A stretch of 14,094 bases of DNA, from contig JAKIUW010000043.1 of NCBI GenBank assembly GCA_021647365.1, positions 1 to 14,094 on the forward strand, read 5' to 3'. Made by a program: the position numbers and the translations under genes. Under the pieces are notes generated by a model. The model saw only the letters and a list, made by a program, of their open reading frames with translations. It did not search any database and had not been told where the DNA came from. Positions 7,291-13,960 of the stretch are shown here, piece after piece (position 1 is the stretch's first letter; every line of letters starts with the position of its first letter). This DNA comes from Cocleimonas sp. (GTDB taxonomy: Bacteria > Pseudomonadota > Gammaproteobacteria > Thiotrichales > Thiotrichaceae).

Positions 7291-7767
7291 GTGAGCACAA
7301 AAAACCAAACCAAACCCCAAGTAAACTACAAAATTCTCGACAAGCGCATCGGCGACACCATCCCCCTACCCCATTACGCCACGGAAGGTTCTGCAGGTAT
7401 GGATTTACGCGCCTGCATTGATGAATCACTCACCGTAAAACCAGGTGAAACACACCTGATTCCTACCGGTATGGCGATTCATATTGAAGATCCTTCGCTA
7501 GCGGCAACGATTCTACCTCGTTCTGGTTTGGGCCATAAACACGGCATTGTTTTGGGCAATCTTGTAGGACTGATTGATTCAGATTACCAAGGCCAGCTAT
7601 TTATCTCTTGTTGGAATCGTGGCGATACCGAGTTCACCATTGAAGAAGGCGATCGCATTGCACAGTTGGTTATTATTCCTGTGATTCAAGTAGAACTAAA
7701 CCAAGTTGAAAGCTTTGATGACACGACACGTGGAGCGGGTGGTTTTGGACACTCTGGCAAAAAGTAG
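7291..7767 (+). CDS. dut: Deoxyuridine 5'-triphosphate nucleotidohydrolase (dUTPase)
   Basis: Hydrolyses dUTP to dUMP and pyrophosphate, keeping uracil out of DNA and supplying thymidylate synthesis. Homotrimeric family; 158 aa. All five motifs are present: I AGMDLRA (35-41), II PRSGLG (76-81), III GLIDSDYQG with the catalytic Asp (93-101), IV GDRIAQLV (120-127), V RGAGGFGHSG (147-156). The start is GTG, supported by AAGGAA about 6-7 bases upstream. The N-terminus is about 8 residues longer than in E. coli. It sits between coaBC (19-base gap) and the phosphomannomutase (12-base gap), an order common in gammaproteobacteria. Confidence 0.97.
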   Translation: MSTKNQTKPQVNYKILDKRIGDTIPLPHYATEGSAGMDLRACIDESLTVKPGETHLIPTGMAIHIEDPSLAATILPRSGLGHKHGIVLGNLVGLIDSDYQGQLFISCWNRGDTEFTIEEGDRIAQLVIIPVIQVELNQVESFDDTTRGAGGFGHSGKK

Positions 7768-7779
7768 CATTTATAAAAG

Positions 7780-9180
7780 ATGACAAGCCATATCAATAAG
7801 GACATTTTTCGTGCCTATGATATTCGTGGTCAAATAGGTACAGAGTGGTGTATTGACGACAGTTATGACGATGCCTACGCGATTGGTCAAGCCATCGGTG
7901 GACAGCTTGTTAAGCGTGGCTCACCCGAAGTTATTATTGGTCGTGATGGTAGAGTCTCTAGCGCATTAATTAGAGAATCTCTCATTTATGGCTTAACCTC
8001 AGTGGGTTGTAATGTTACCGACATTGGGCTTACCGCAACACCTGTTGTTTACTTTGCACTAACACACCTCAATATCAGTAACTCGGTGATGATCACAGGC
8101 AGTCACAACCCGCCTGACCATAATGGCATTAAGATTGTTTTTGAAGAAACGCCGATTACCGCATTGGTTATTGAAACGCTCTATTTTGATATTATGCGCG
8201 ATGAGTTCGATACTTCCACACAAGGAAAATACGTTTCACTTGAAAATATCAATCAAGAATATCAAAAGGCCATCACCCAAAACATAAACCTAAAACGCCC
8301 TTTACGCATTGCGATTGATGCAGGTAATGGCGCAACTTCATTAATTGCAGAATCCTTATTTACTCAGTTAGGTTGTGAGGTTCACCCCCTATTTTGTGAG
8401 CTCGATAGCACCTTCCCCAATCATTCGCCCGACCCTACCGTACCTGAAAACCTTAACGACTTAATTTCATTAGTCAAAAAAGAAAAGCTAGATATTGGTA
8501 TCGCCTTTGATGGTGATGGTGACCGTATGATTGCGGTTGATAGCAACGGAAAACTTCTATGGCCTGATCGCATTATGATTTTATTAGCGCAAGAAGTGCT
8601 AAAAGCACAACCTAGTGCTTGTATTGTTTATGATGTAAAGTGCAGTTATTTATTACCCAAAGCAATTAGTAAAGCGGGGGGTCAAGCTTCCATGTGTGTC
8701 AGCGGACATTCCATTTTAAAAATACAAATGAAGCGTCTAAATGCCTCTATGGGCGGGGAGTTTAGCGGACATATCGTCATGCCTGATCGCTGGAATGATT
8801 TTGATGATGGGCCATATGTTGCCGCTCGTTTGCTGGAAATTTTATCCAACACATCGCAATCAAGCGCCGCGATATTCAACAAAATTCCTGATAGTATTTC
8901 TACGCCCGAATACAAATTTCATATGAATAGCCATGAAGAAGCAAATGATTTGGTGGAAGAGTTTATCAAGCAGGCAAGCTTTTCGGGCGCGAACTTAACG
9001 CTCATTGATGGCTTAAGAGTTGATTATGAAGATGGCTGGGGATTGGTTCGATCCTCCAATACCAGCGCCTGCCTTGGATTTCGGTTTGAAGCTGTTTCTG
9101 AAAGTCGACTTGAAGAAATTCAGCAGGAGTTCCGGGAGGTCTTTGATCAATTAGAAAATGCAAAAGCACTTCCTTTTTAG
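7780..9180 (+). CDS. algC: Phosphomannomutase/phosphoglucomutase (AlgC type)
   Basis: Alpha-D-phosphohexomutase interconverting 6-phospho and 1-phospho mannose or glucose, feeding GDP-mannose or UDP-glucose for LPS and exopolysaccharide. 466 aa, the AlgC length. Features: FRAYDIRG at 10-17, the active-site phosphoserine S108 in ITGSHNPPDHNGIK, metal-binding D244/D246/D248 in FDGDGDRM, the sugar-specificity loop GGEFSGHI, and the C-terminal phosphate-binding loop with VRSSNT. The ATG follows dut by 12 bases with only a weak AAAAG ribosome binding site, so it likely depends on read-through from dut. The symbol algC rather than manB is chosen from length and context; substrate preference cannot be proved from sequence. 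Confidence 0.9.
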   Translation: MTSHINKDIFRAYDIRGQIGTEWCIDDSYDDAYAIGQAIGGQLVKRGSPEVIIGRDGRVSSALIRESLIYGLTSVGCNVTDIGLTATPVVYFALTHLNISNSVMITGSHNPPDHNGIKIVFEETPITALVIETLYFDIMRDEFDTSTQGKYVSLENINQEYQKAITQNINLKRPLRIAIDAGNGATSLIAESLFTQLGCEVHPLFCELDSTFPNHSPDPTVPENLNDLISLVKKEKLDIGIAFDGDGDRMIAVDSNGKLLWPDRIMILLAQEVLKAQPSACIVYDVKCSYLLPKAISKAGGQASMCVSGHSILKIQMKRLNASMGGEFSGHIVMPDRWNDFDDGPYVAARLLEILSNTSQSSAAIFNKIPDSISTPEYKFHMNSHEEANDLVEEFIKQASFSGANLTLIDGLRVDYEDGWGLVRSSNTSACLGFRFEAVSESRLEEIQQEFREVFDQLENAKALPF

Positions 9181-9190
9181 TTAATTTAAT

Positions 9191-9250
9191 GTACACCCCC
9201 CCACTTTTACATGATGTTATAAATGTATCATGTAAAAGTGGGGGGTGTAC
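9191..9250. repeat. Inverted repeat doublet, variant A (REPIN-like)
   Basis: Left arm GTACA-7C-ACTTTTACATGAT and right arm its reverse complement with 6 instead of 7 in the tract, separated by 11 bases (9216-9226). It could fold into a stem of about 23-24 bp with one bulged base. It begins 10 bases after the algC stop codon. There is no T-tract after the stem, so it is not a classic intrinsic terminator, although such a hairpin could still block transcription or protect mRNA ends. Confidence 0.9.
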
Positions 9251-9325
9251 TTCCAACCGTATAACAGTAGTAAAAAATGAAGAGGTGTGTTGTTATTAGC
9301 ATCTTAGATACGCAACTCCACAAAT

Positions 9326-9351
9326 CATCATGTAAAAGTGGGGGGGTGTGC
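9326..9351 (-). repeat. Repeat arm, variant A (inverted)
   Basis: CATCATGTAAAAGT followed by 7 G and TGTGC, i.e. the variant A arm in reverse orientation. It ends 32 bases before the argB ATG and is followed by a T-rich stretch, the complement of the A-rich lead of the arms at 159 and 5302. With the doublet at 9191-9250 this makes three arms in 161 bases; the outermost two (9191 and 9351) both have 7 in the tract and the full ATGATG end. Confidence 0.85.
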
Positions 9352-9383
9352 TTTTATATTATTATTTTAGCCACGAGAAACAC

Positions 9384-10271
9384 ATGCCAGAGTCAGATGC
9401 CAAACAAATTGCCCATATATTAACCGAAGCCCTGCCTTATATTCAGCGCTATTCGGGCAAAACTATCGTAATCAAATACGGCGGCAATGCCATGACCGAC
9501 GAGAAGCTTAAAAAGAGCTTCGCGCGCGATATTGTCTTGCTCAAACAAGTTGGCATCAATCCTGTCATTGTTCATGGTGGCGGACCACAAATAGGAAAAC
9601 TGCTCGAACAAATCGGAAAAGAAAGCCATTTCATAGAAGGTATGCGTGTCACCGATAATGAGACGATGGACGTGGTTCAAATGGTTTTAGGTGGCTTGGT
9701 AAACAAGCAAATCGTTAGCGATATTAATCAAGCAGGTGGTCGCGCAGTTGGCTTAACAGGCAAAGATGGCAACCTAATTGTAGCTGAAAAGCTCGAACTC
9801 AAAGCCAAACAAATTGATAGCCAACCTCCTGAGATTATCGACTTAGGCCATGTGGGTTCTATCAAAAAAATTAACGCTGGCATTGTAAAGTTACTCGATA
9901 GCGAAAAATATATTCCCGTTATTGCACCTATTGGTGTAGGCAAAGATGGTGAATCTTATAATATCAATGGCGATATTGTGGCAGGTGAAATGGCGGCTAT
10001 TCTTCGCGCTGAAAGGTTGCTACTGCTCACCAACACACCTGGTGTCTTAGACAAACAAGGTGAGTTGCTCACAGGACTAAACGAGAAAAAAATTGATGCA
10101 CTAAAAACTGATGGCACAATACAAGGTGGCATGATACCTAAAATTCAATGCGCTTTAGATGCGGTACATTCAGGCACAAACTCGGCCTGCATCATTGATG
10201 GACGTGTGCCACACGCCGTATTGCTTGAATTGTTAACCGATGAAGGCATGGGGACTTTAATCAAGAAATAA
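9384..10271 (+). CDS. argB: Acetylglutamate kinase
   Basis: Second step of arginine synthesis: ATP-dependent phosphorylation of N-acetylglutamate. 295 aa from the ATG at 9384. Amino-acid kinase fold with KYGGNAM (K31), the glycine-rich HGGGPQIG (64-71), GLTGKDG in the middle and INGDIVAGEMAAIL in the nucleotide-binding half. The open frame reaches back to a GTG at 9348, but those codons lie inside the repeat arm and its T-rich flank; the MPESDAKQIAHILTEALPYI start matches the family. The N-terminal segment (HILTEALPYI) resembles the extra helix of hexameric, arginine-inhibited NAGKs, so feedback inhibition by arginine is plausible (inference). It is unlinked to argDF, 4.6 kb upstream of it in this window's order. 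Confidence 0.95.
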   Translation: MPESDAKQIAHILTEALPYIQRYSGKTIVIKYGGNAMTDEKLKKSFARDIVLLKQVGINPVIVHGGGPQIGKLLEQIGKESHFIEGMRVTDNETMDVVQMVLGGLVNKQIVSDINQAGGRAVGLTGKDGNLIVAEKLELKAKQIDSQPPEIIDLGHVGSIKKINAGIVKLLDSEKYIPVIAPIGVGKDGESYNINGDIVAGEMAAILRAERLLLLTNTPGVLDKQGELLTGLNEKKIDALKTDGTIQGGMIPKIQCALDAVHSGTNSACIIDGRVPHAVLLELLTDEGMGTLIKK

Positions 10272-10297
10272 GTCGCCAATGCCCTATACTTAAAGTC

Positions 10298-10660
10298 ATG
10301 GGCACTCTTAATAAAAAAGGTTCTGATGCATTACGGCATACACTGGAACTCTCTCCCAGCACACCACTTTGGCAACGTGTGCCTACAAAAGATGAGTCTG
10401 GTCAGTATTTAGGGGATTTTATGATGATCATCCCCAAGCTTAAAACAGCCAGCTCAGGGCATCGTAAGAAAACCTTGGATGCGCTCAACCTGGTGCTTAA
10501 TCGCTATCAAGATATAATTGTATTTGCTGACCTAAATTTAAAAATGAATTTATTGTGGGTTTCTATCAAGCCTACAAAAGGCATGTTTTCGGAGATCCCT
10601 GCCGCAATTATTGAGCAAGTTCCAGAAGCGAAACTGATTTCAGAACGCCCTCCAAAATAA
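10298..10660 (+). CDS. Unrecognised small protein, 120 aa
   Basis: I do not recognise a named family. The protein is soluble-looking: no signal peptide, no membrane segment, no cysteines. It starts with a basic stretch (LNKKGSDALRHTLEL) and has alternating hydrophobic segments at about 40-46 (FMMIIPK) and 72-91 (DIIVFADL and LLWVSIKP) suggesting an alpha/beta domain. It begins 26 bases after argB, so it may be cotranscribed, although no clear Shine-Dalgarno sequence is visible and TATACT lies just ahead at about 10283. It converges with iscR across 18 bases. The coding nature is supported by length, protein-like composition and tight packing between known genes. Confidence 0.75.
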   Translation: MGTLNKKGSDALRHTLELSPSTPLWQRVPTKDESGQYLGDFMMIIPKLKTASSGHRKKTLDALNLVLNRYQDIIVFADLNLKMNLLWVSIKPTKGMFSEIPAAIIEQVPEAKLISERPPK

Positions 10661-10678
10661 TATAACTAAGCAAGAAAC

Positions 10679-11161
10679 TTAGCTAGCAATTGATCTTGGT
10701 GGAAACATATTGGCAATACGACTTGCCGTAGTATCTTGTCGTTGCGAAATTTTGCGCACTTCAGGGTTTTTAATAAATTCTGACAAAGTAATTTCATTTA
10801 AAAAATCATACAATTGATCACTTAAATCATTCCACAAATGATGCGTTAAACAGCGTTCACCTTTATTGCAATCTAAGTTGCCTTTGCAACGCGTGCTATC
10901 AATAGATTCATCCACTGCCATAATAATATCAGCAACACTAATTAACTGAGGCGGCTTACCCAAACGGTACCCGCCACCTGGCCCACGCACACCATCCACT
11001 AAGCCTGCTTGGCGAAGCTTTGCAAATAATTGCTCTAAATAAGACAGAGAAATACCCTGACAGTTTGAAATATCCGAAAGCGTTACAGGACCATCCGTAT
11101 CGTGGATCGCTAAATCCATCATTGCGGTTACGGCATAACGCCCTTTGGTTGATAGTTTCAT
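10679..11161 (-). CDS. iscR: Rrf2-family iron-sulfur cluster regulator IscR
   Basis: Transcription factor that senses Fe-S status through a [2Fe-2S] cluster and represses or activates Fe-S biogenesis and stress genes. 160 aa. N-terminal winged helix with MKLSTKGRYAVTAMMDLA and SLSYLEQLFAKLR (recognition helix, about 38-50) and the wing VRGPGGGYRL (58-67). The cluster ligands C92, C98, C104 and H107 occur at exactly the E. coli IscR positions, so this is genuine IscR rather than NsrR or CymR. GGAGG lies about 7 bases before the ATG. Unlike the usual iscR-iscS-iscU-iscA operon, no isc gene follows: the next gene downstream is on the opposite strand. Confidence 0.95.
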   Translation of the reverse strand: MKLSTKGRYAVTAMMDLAIHDTDGPVTLSDISNCQGISLSYLEQLFAKLRQAGLVDGVRGPGGGYRLGKPPQLISVADIIMAVDESIDSTRCKGNLDCNKGERCLTHHLWNDLSDQLYDFLNEITLSEFIKNPEVRKISQRQDTTASRIANMFPPRSIAS

Positions 11162-11236
11162 GGTATTACCTCCGCGTCTGTTTCTTTAATTCGTTAAGTA
11201 ACGATAAGAAGGAGGGGGACAGACGCATAATTCCTT

Positions 11237-11283
11237 ACTAATTTACTAGGGATTATATTCAACCTAGTAAATTAGTCAAGTAT
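11237..11283 (-). promoter_or_regulatory. iscR promoter with paired IscR-type operator sites
   Basis: On the minus strand: TTGACT (-35, 11274-11279), a 16-bp spacer, TATAAT (-10, 11252-11257). Flanking the -10 are two inverted copies of a 14-mer: ACTAATTTACTAGG at 11237-11250 and CCTAGTAAATTAGT at 11263-11276, a perfect inverted repeat. Each copy with its surroundings resembles the type 1 IscR site (an ATA-start, YYGACT, A/T centre, AGT half-site); the one over the -35, containing ATACTTGACT, is the better match. This placement predicts strong autorepression by holo-IscR, as known for E. coli iscR. The symmetry is seen directly; IscR binding is inferred. Confidence 0.75.
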
Positions 11284-11389
11284 TAGCATCTACTAATGCG
11301 TTTTATTTATTAATGAAGATTAATATCTATATTTATAGTGCTACTCTGTAAATACATCATTATCTCATTTTAGTTATTATTTTCCGCTG

Positions 11390-13573
11390 TTACTTGCGAC
11401 GCATTAGGCCGATTAAACCAAGCATCAAGAAAGCCAGCGGGAAACTACCACCGCTTGATTCTCCATCAGCTAATTCAGTCACTACTTCAGGACCTTTTGG
11501 TAGCTCTAGCGATTTATTGCGTAGATCGATTGGGTCTTCTGGTGTCATCTCTGCTGGGTTTTCAGGGCTTGTTACTTTGAAGTAGTTTGCTTTACTCCAA
11601 GGGCTAAAGCCTGTTTTGTTCCAACTGATTACGTGCCAGCGTACGGTGCCTAGTGCGCGCTCTGTTGATGGCGTGATTGAACAAGTACCACCATTTTCAC
11701 AGCCTAACTCTGAGGCTTTGTACCATTTGCCCGTGCGCTTATCGGTGTTATCCAATGTCCATAGGTAGTACCATTTTGTGTTGGATACGCTTTTCCATGT
11801 ATAGGTTGGCGTGGTATCGATGGTGCTGCCTGTTGGGCCAATTAAGGTTGTTGCTTCAGGCGCTGTATCTGCAGGTGGTGTTACTACCACTGCGTCTTTT
11901 TCGAAGCTTGCCGTTAATGTGGTGTTTTTAGACACTTTATAATCAACTCTTGCCGCTTCTTTTAAATCATCAGACCAGCTTGTAAAGTGATAACCGTCGT
12001 TGGCAACCGCTGTTACTTTTTTACCTGTTGCACCTTTGTTAATCGTTTGGTTTGTTTCACCAGTGATTGTTCCACCCGTAGACGCTTTGTAGTTTAGGCT
12101 AACTTTAACTACTGGTGTGGTTGCACAACCTTTTTCTTTGGTGATGATCACCGTATCAGTAACTGTATCGCTCCCTGTTTTGCTTACCGTCAGCGTGTAA
12201 GTGCCTGGCTTAGTTCCTCGAACGGTTTTACTTACTGTAGAACCCGTAATGTGACTGGAAGGAGCCCAACGGTAACTTGCTCCATCAGTTGTAGGTTTAT
12301 TACTATTGTCTTGTCCTAGTGTTCTGTAACTGTCCCCACATCGTAATATCTTGTCACTGCCTGCGTTGGCGACTAATACAGGAGTCGTTGTTGAAGTATC
12401 TGCATCCGTTACCGCTGTTTCAGGGTCACTGAATTCTGATGAGTTACCTGCTGCATCAACGGCTCTTACTTTGAGCGAATAATTCACATTAGGTGTTAAG
12501 TGCTTGAGTTGCACTCTATGGGTATTTGCGGCTACCGTTTCTACTTTTTTACCATTAGCAAAGACTTCATATCCTGTTACACCAACATTATCTGTTGAAT
12601 TTTTCCAACTTAAAAATAGACTATTTTTGGTGATTTGAGTTGCTGTTACAAAAGTTGGAGTGCTAGGCTCTATGGTATCTTTGGTATCTTTTGATACTGA
12701 GGAGCCGACAGGTAAATTATGTTTTTCATTACCATACGCTTGAATAACCATTAAGAAAGGGACAAGTTGAGTATTTTTTTCGGCTATTAAGTCCTCAAGT
12801 TCAGTCACTCTAGTCAACGCCTCTGCCCATGGGCCACCAGCATCCTTAAGAACTTTCTTCCGTATAATATTAAAATTCTTGAGCCATTCAATTTCATCAG
12901 CTCCTTGTTTCGGGCTGCCTTTTTTTGTTACTTTTGTTGCTTTTGCACTTAGCTCATCTAAACCACTTCCACCATGCATAATATTTGAGTCATATAGACT
13001 TAAAAGGCTCAGGGGGTATTTAAGACCGAGTGCGTTAGCTTTCTTAAGTGCGGCATTGAAATAATGCTCATCTACATAGTCATCTTGTGCTTTTATAAAT
13101 TCTGGAAGTGTAGCATTTTCTACCCATCGGTCTTTTAAGCCAACTAGGTTTCCTGTATATCCGCACCCATTACAACCTTTAGAAGTATAATCATTATCAG
13201 CATATATCTGCTGTAAACGTTCCAGCTCATTGAGGTATGTAGCCAAGGTATTATTAGGATAAGATTTTGTATACTTTTTTAGTAGTGAAAGCATATCTCC
13301 AGTAGCAGATGTAAATCCTGCTCTACCAGCAGTAATACCCCTCCCATCGTTTATATCTTTAGCATATTTATATTCTATATCTGTTGATCCATTTTCAAAA
13401 ATACTAATAAATTGATCAGCGATAAGTCTTTGCTCATTATTAAAGTCAAGCTTTCCTTCTTTAGCTGTTTCAGCAGAAGCAGTGAATAAGACGAATGTAC
13501 TTGCAAGGGTAAGCAGTGTTACCTTAAGAAGTTTTTTATTTAAACGAAGGGGTATTACTTTAACAATGTTCAT
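11390..13573 (-). CDS. Secreted modular GH46 chitosanase with GlyGly-CTERM tail
   Basis: Endo-acting chitosanase predicted to be exported, cleaved from the membrane by rhombosortase and released or surface-attached. 727 aa from the ATG at 13573 (GAGG 10 bases upstream); the frame continues to a TTG at 13630, but only the ATG gives a clean signal peptide. Order: signal peptide 1-34 (RLNKKLLK, hydrophobic core, TASA|ET); GH46 domain about 40-286 with catalytic acid E60 in FENGSTD, catalytic base D76 in INDGRGIT, T81, then FTSATGDMLSLL and DSNIMHGG; fibronectin III about 304-390; PKD-like domain about 398-480; InlB-B-repeat-like domain about 488-560; a domain about 572-670 with TPTYTWKSV, WYYLW and W/C-rich motifs that recurs in marine secreted proteins; GlyGly-CTERM 704-727 (GESSGGSF, hydrophobic stretch, LMRRK). 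The GH46 domain carries an inserted CNGCG (C134, C137). Confidence 0.9.
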   Translation of the reverse strand: MNIVKVIPLRLNKKLLKVTLLTLASTFVLFTASAETAKEGKLDFNNEQRLIADQFISIFENGSTDIEYKYAKDINDGRGITAGRAGFTSATGDMLSLLKKYTKSYPNNTLATYLNELERLQQIYADNDYTSKGCNGCGYTGNLVGLKDRWVENATLPEFIKAQDDYVDEHYFNAALKKANALGLKYPLSLLSLYDSNIMHGGSGLDELSAKATKVTKKGSPKQGADEIEWLKNFNIIRKKVLKDAGGPWAEALTRVTELEDLIAEKNTQLVPFLMVIQAYGNEKHNLPVGSSVSKDTKDTIEPSTPTFVTATQITKNSLFLSWKNSTDNVGVTGYEVFANGKKVETVAANTHRVQLKHLTPNVNYSLKVRAVDAAGNSSEFSDPETAVTDADTSTTTPVLVANAGSDKILRCGDSYRTLGQDNSNKPTTDGASYRWAPSSHITGSTVSKTVRGTKPGTYTLTVSKTGSDTVTDTVIITKEKGCATTPVVKVSLNYKASTGGTITGETNQTINKGATGKKVTAVANDGYHFTSWSDDLKEAARVDYKVSKNTTLTASFEKDAVVVTPPADTAPEATTLIGPTGSTIDTTPTYTWKSVSNTKWYYLWTLDNTDKRTGKWYKASELGCENGGTCSITPSTERALGTVRWHVISWNKTGFSPWSKANYFKVTSPENPAEMTPEDPIDLRNKSLELPKGPEVVTELADGESSGGSFPLAFLMLGLIGLMRRK

Positions 13574-13628
13574 TGTTTTTAAGCCTCTAATGAAATTAAT
13601 AGTTTCGTATATCCCTGCGATAGACAAC

Positions 13629-13647
13629 AAAACTAATCATTAGTTTT
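13629..13647. promoter_or_regulatory. 19-bp perfect palindrome in the chitosanase leader
   Basis: AAAACTAATCATTAGTTTT has two 9-bp arms around one central base. It lies 55 bases upstream of the chitosanase ATG. It could be an operator for a dimeric regulator. On the plus strand it is followed by CTTTTTTA, so a weak terminator for plus-strand transcription is also possible. The function is unknown. Confidence 0.4.
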
Positions 13648-13784
13648 CTTTTTTATGGAATAAACTTTTAAAGCTTTATATTTTTGATTATTGGGGTTGT
13701 TAAGCTCGTGTTCAGTTAACTATAACAAAGCTATTTTTCATTATCAAAATAAGCTGATGAATGGTTTTGATTGCTTGTTGAATT

Positions 13785-13840
13785 CACACCCCCCTAGTTT
13801 TACATCATGTATTTTTGTCATGTAAAACTAGGGGGGTGTG
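13785..13840. repeat. Inverted repeat doublet, variant B (REPIN-like)
   Basis: The left arm (13785-13805: CACA, 6 C, TAGTTTTACAT) and right arm (13820-13840) are exact reverse complements over 21 bp with a 14-base loop. The left arm continues as CATG rather than the family GATG. Both arms are variant B, as opposed to the A/A doublet at 9191. It lies between the terminator of the upstream gene and the chitosanase promoter region. Confidence 0.9.
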
Positions 13841-13878
13841 CTCCGACAGGCTCACCAGAACGGCTTTTTTAATCCCAT

Positions 13879-13906
13879 AAAAAAGGGAGCTTCTAAGAAG
13901 CTCCCT
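13879..13906 (-). terminator. Rho-independent terminator of the right-edge gene
   Basis: On the minus strand AGGGAGCTTCT, one base, AGAAGCTCCCT (perfect 11-bp arms; the real loop is probably CTTAG-sized) is followed by TTTTTT. It begins 55 bases after the stop codon of the partial gene at the right edge. The corresponding place after the chitosanase stop has no such hairpin. Confidence 0.85.
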
Positions 13907-13960
13907 GTAAGTACATCATTATCTTGTTTTAGTTATTATTGTTTATTACCTTTTTCGTTG

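Larger units (their letters stand above)
13574..13960. other. 387-base intergenic region between chitosanase and upstream paralogue
   Basis: Holds, from right to left on the minus strand: the 3' untranslated region and terminator of the right-edge gene (13879-13906), the inverted doublet (13785-13840), an AT-rich stretch expected to contain the chitosanase promoter, the palindrome at 13629-13647, and the ribosome binding site. I could not pick a convincing -35/-10 pair for the chitosanase. No gene is seen. Confidence 0.6.

Noticed and set aside
9191..9250. Doublet as a rho-independent terminator for algC
   Set aside because: The stem is long, but no T-tract follows on either strand, and the same element appears at non-terminator positions as single arms.
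9348..9383. 5' extension of argB to a GTG at 9348
   Set aside because: The added codons are repeat-arm and T-rich flank sequence; the ATG at 9384 gives the normal family N-terminus.
9277..9421. Short plus-strand frame of about 48 codons starting in the repeat spacer
   Set aside because: It runs through the repeat arm and out of frame into argB, has no ribosome binding site and no protein-like character.
13573..13630. TTG start at 13630 for the chitosanase
   Set aside because: It would put 19 non-signal residues ahead of a good signal peptide; the ATG at 13573 has a ribosome binding site.
159..13840. Repeat arms as a CRISPR array
   Set aside because: Copies are scattered over 13 kb with no regular spacers and are often inverted; no cas gene is present.
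159..13840. Repeat arms as integron attC sites
   Set aside because: No RYYYAAC/GTTRRRY core sites, and the intervening genes are conserved housekeeping genes rather than cassettes.
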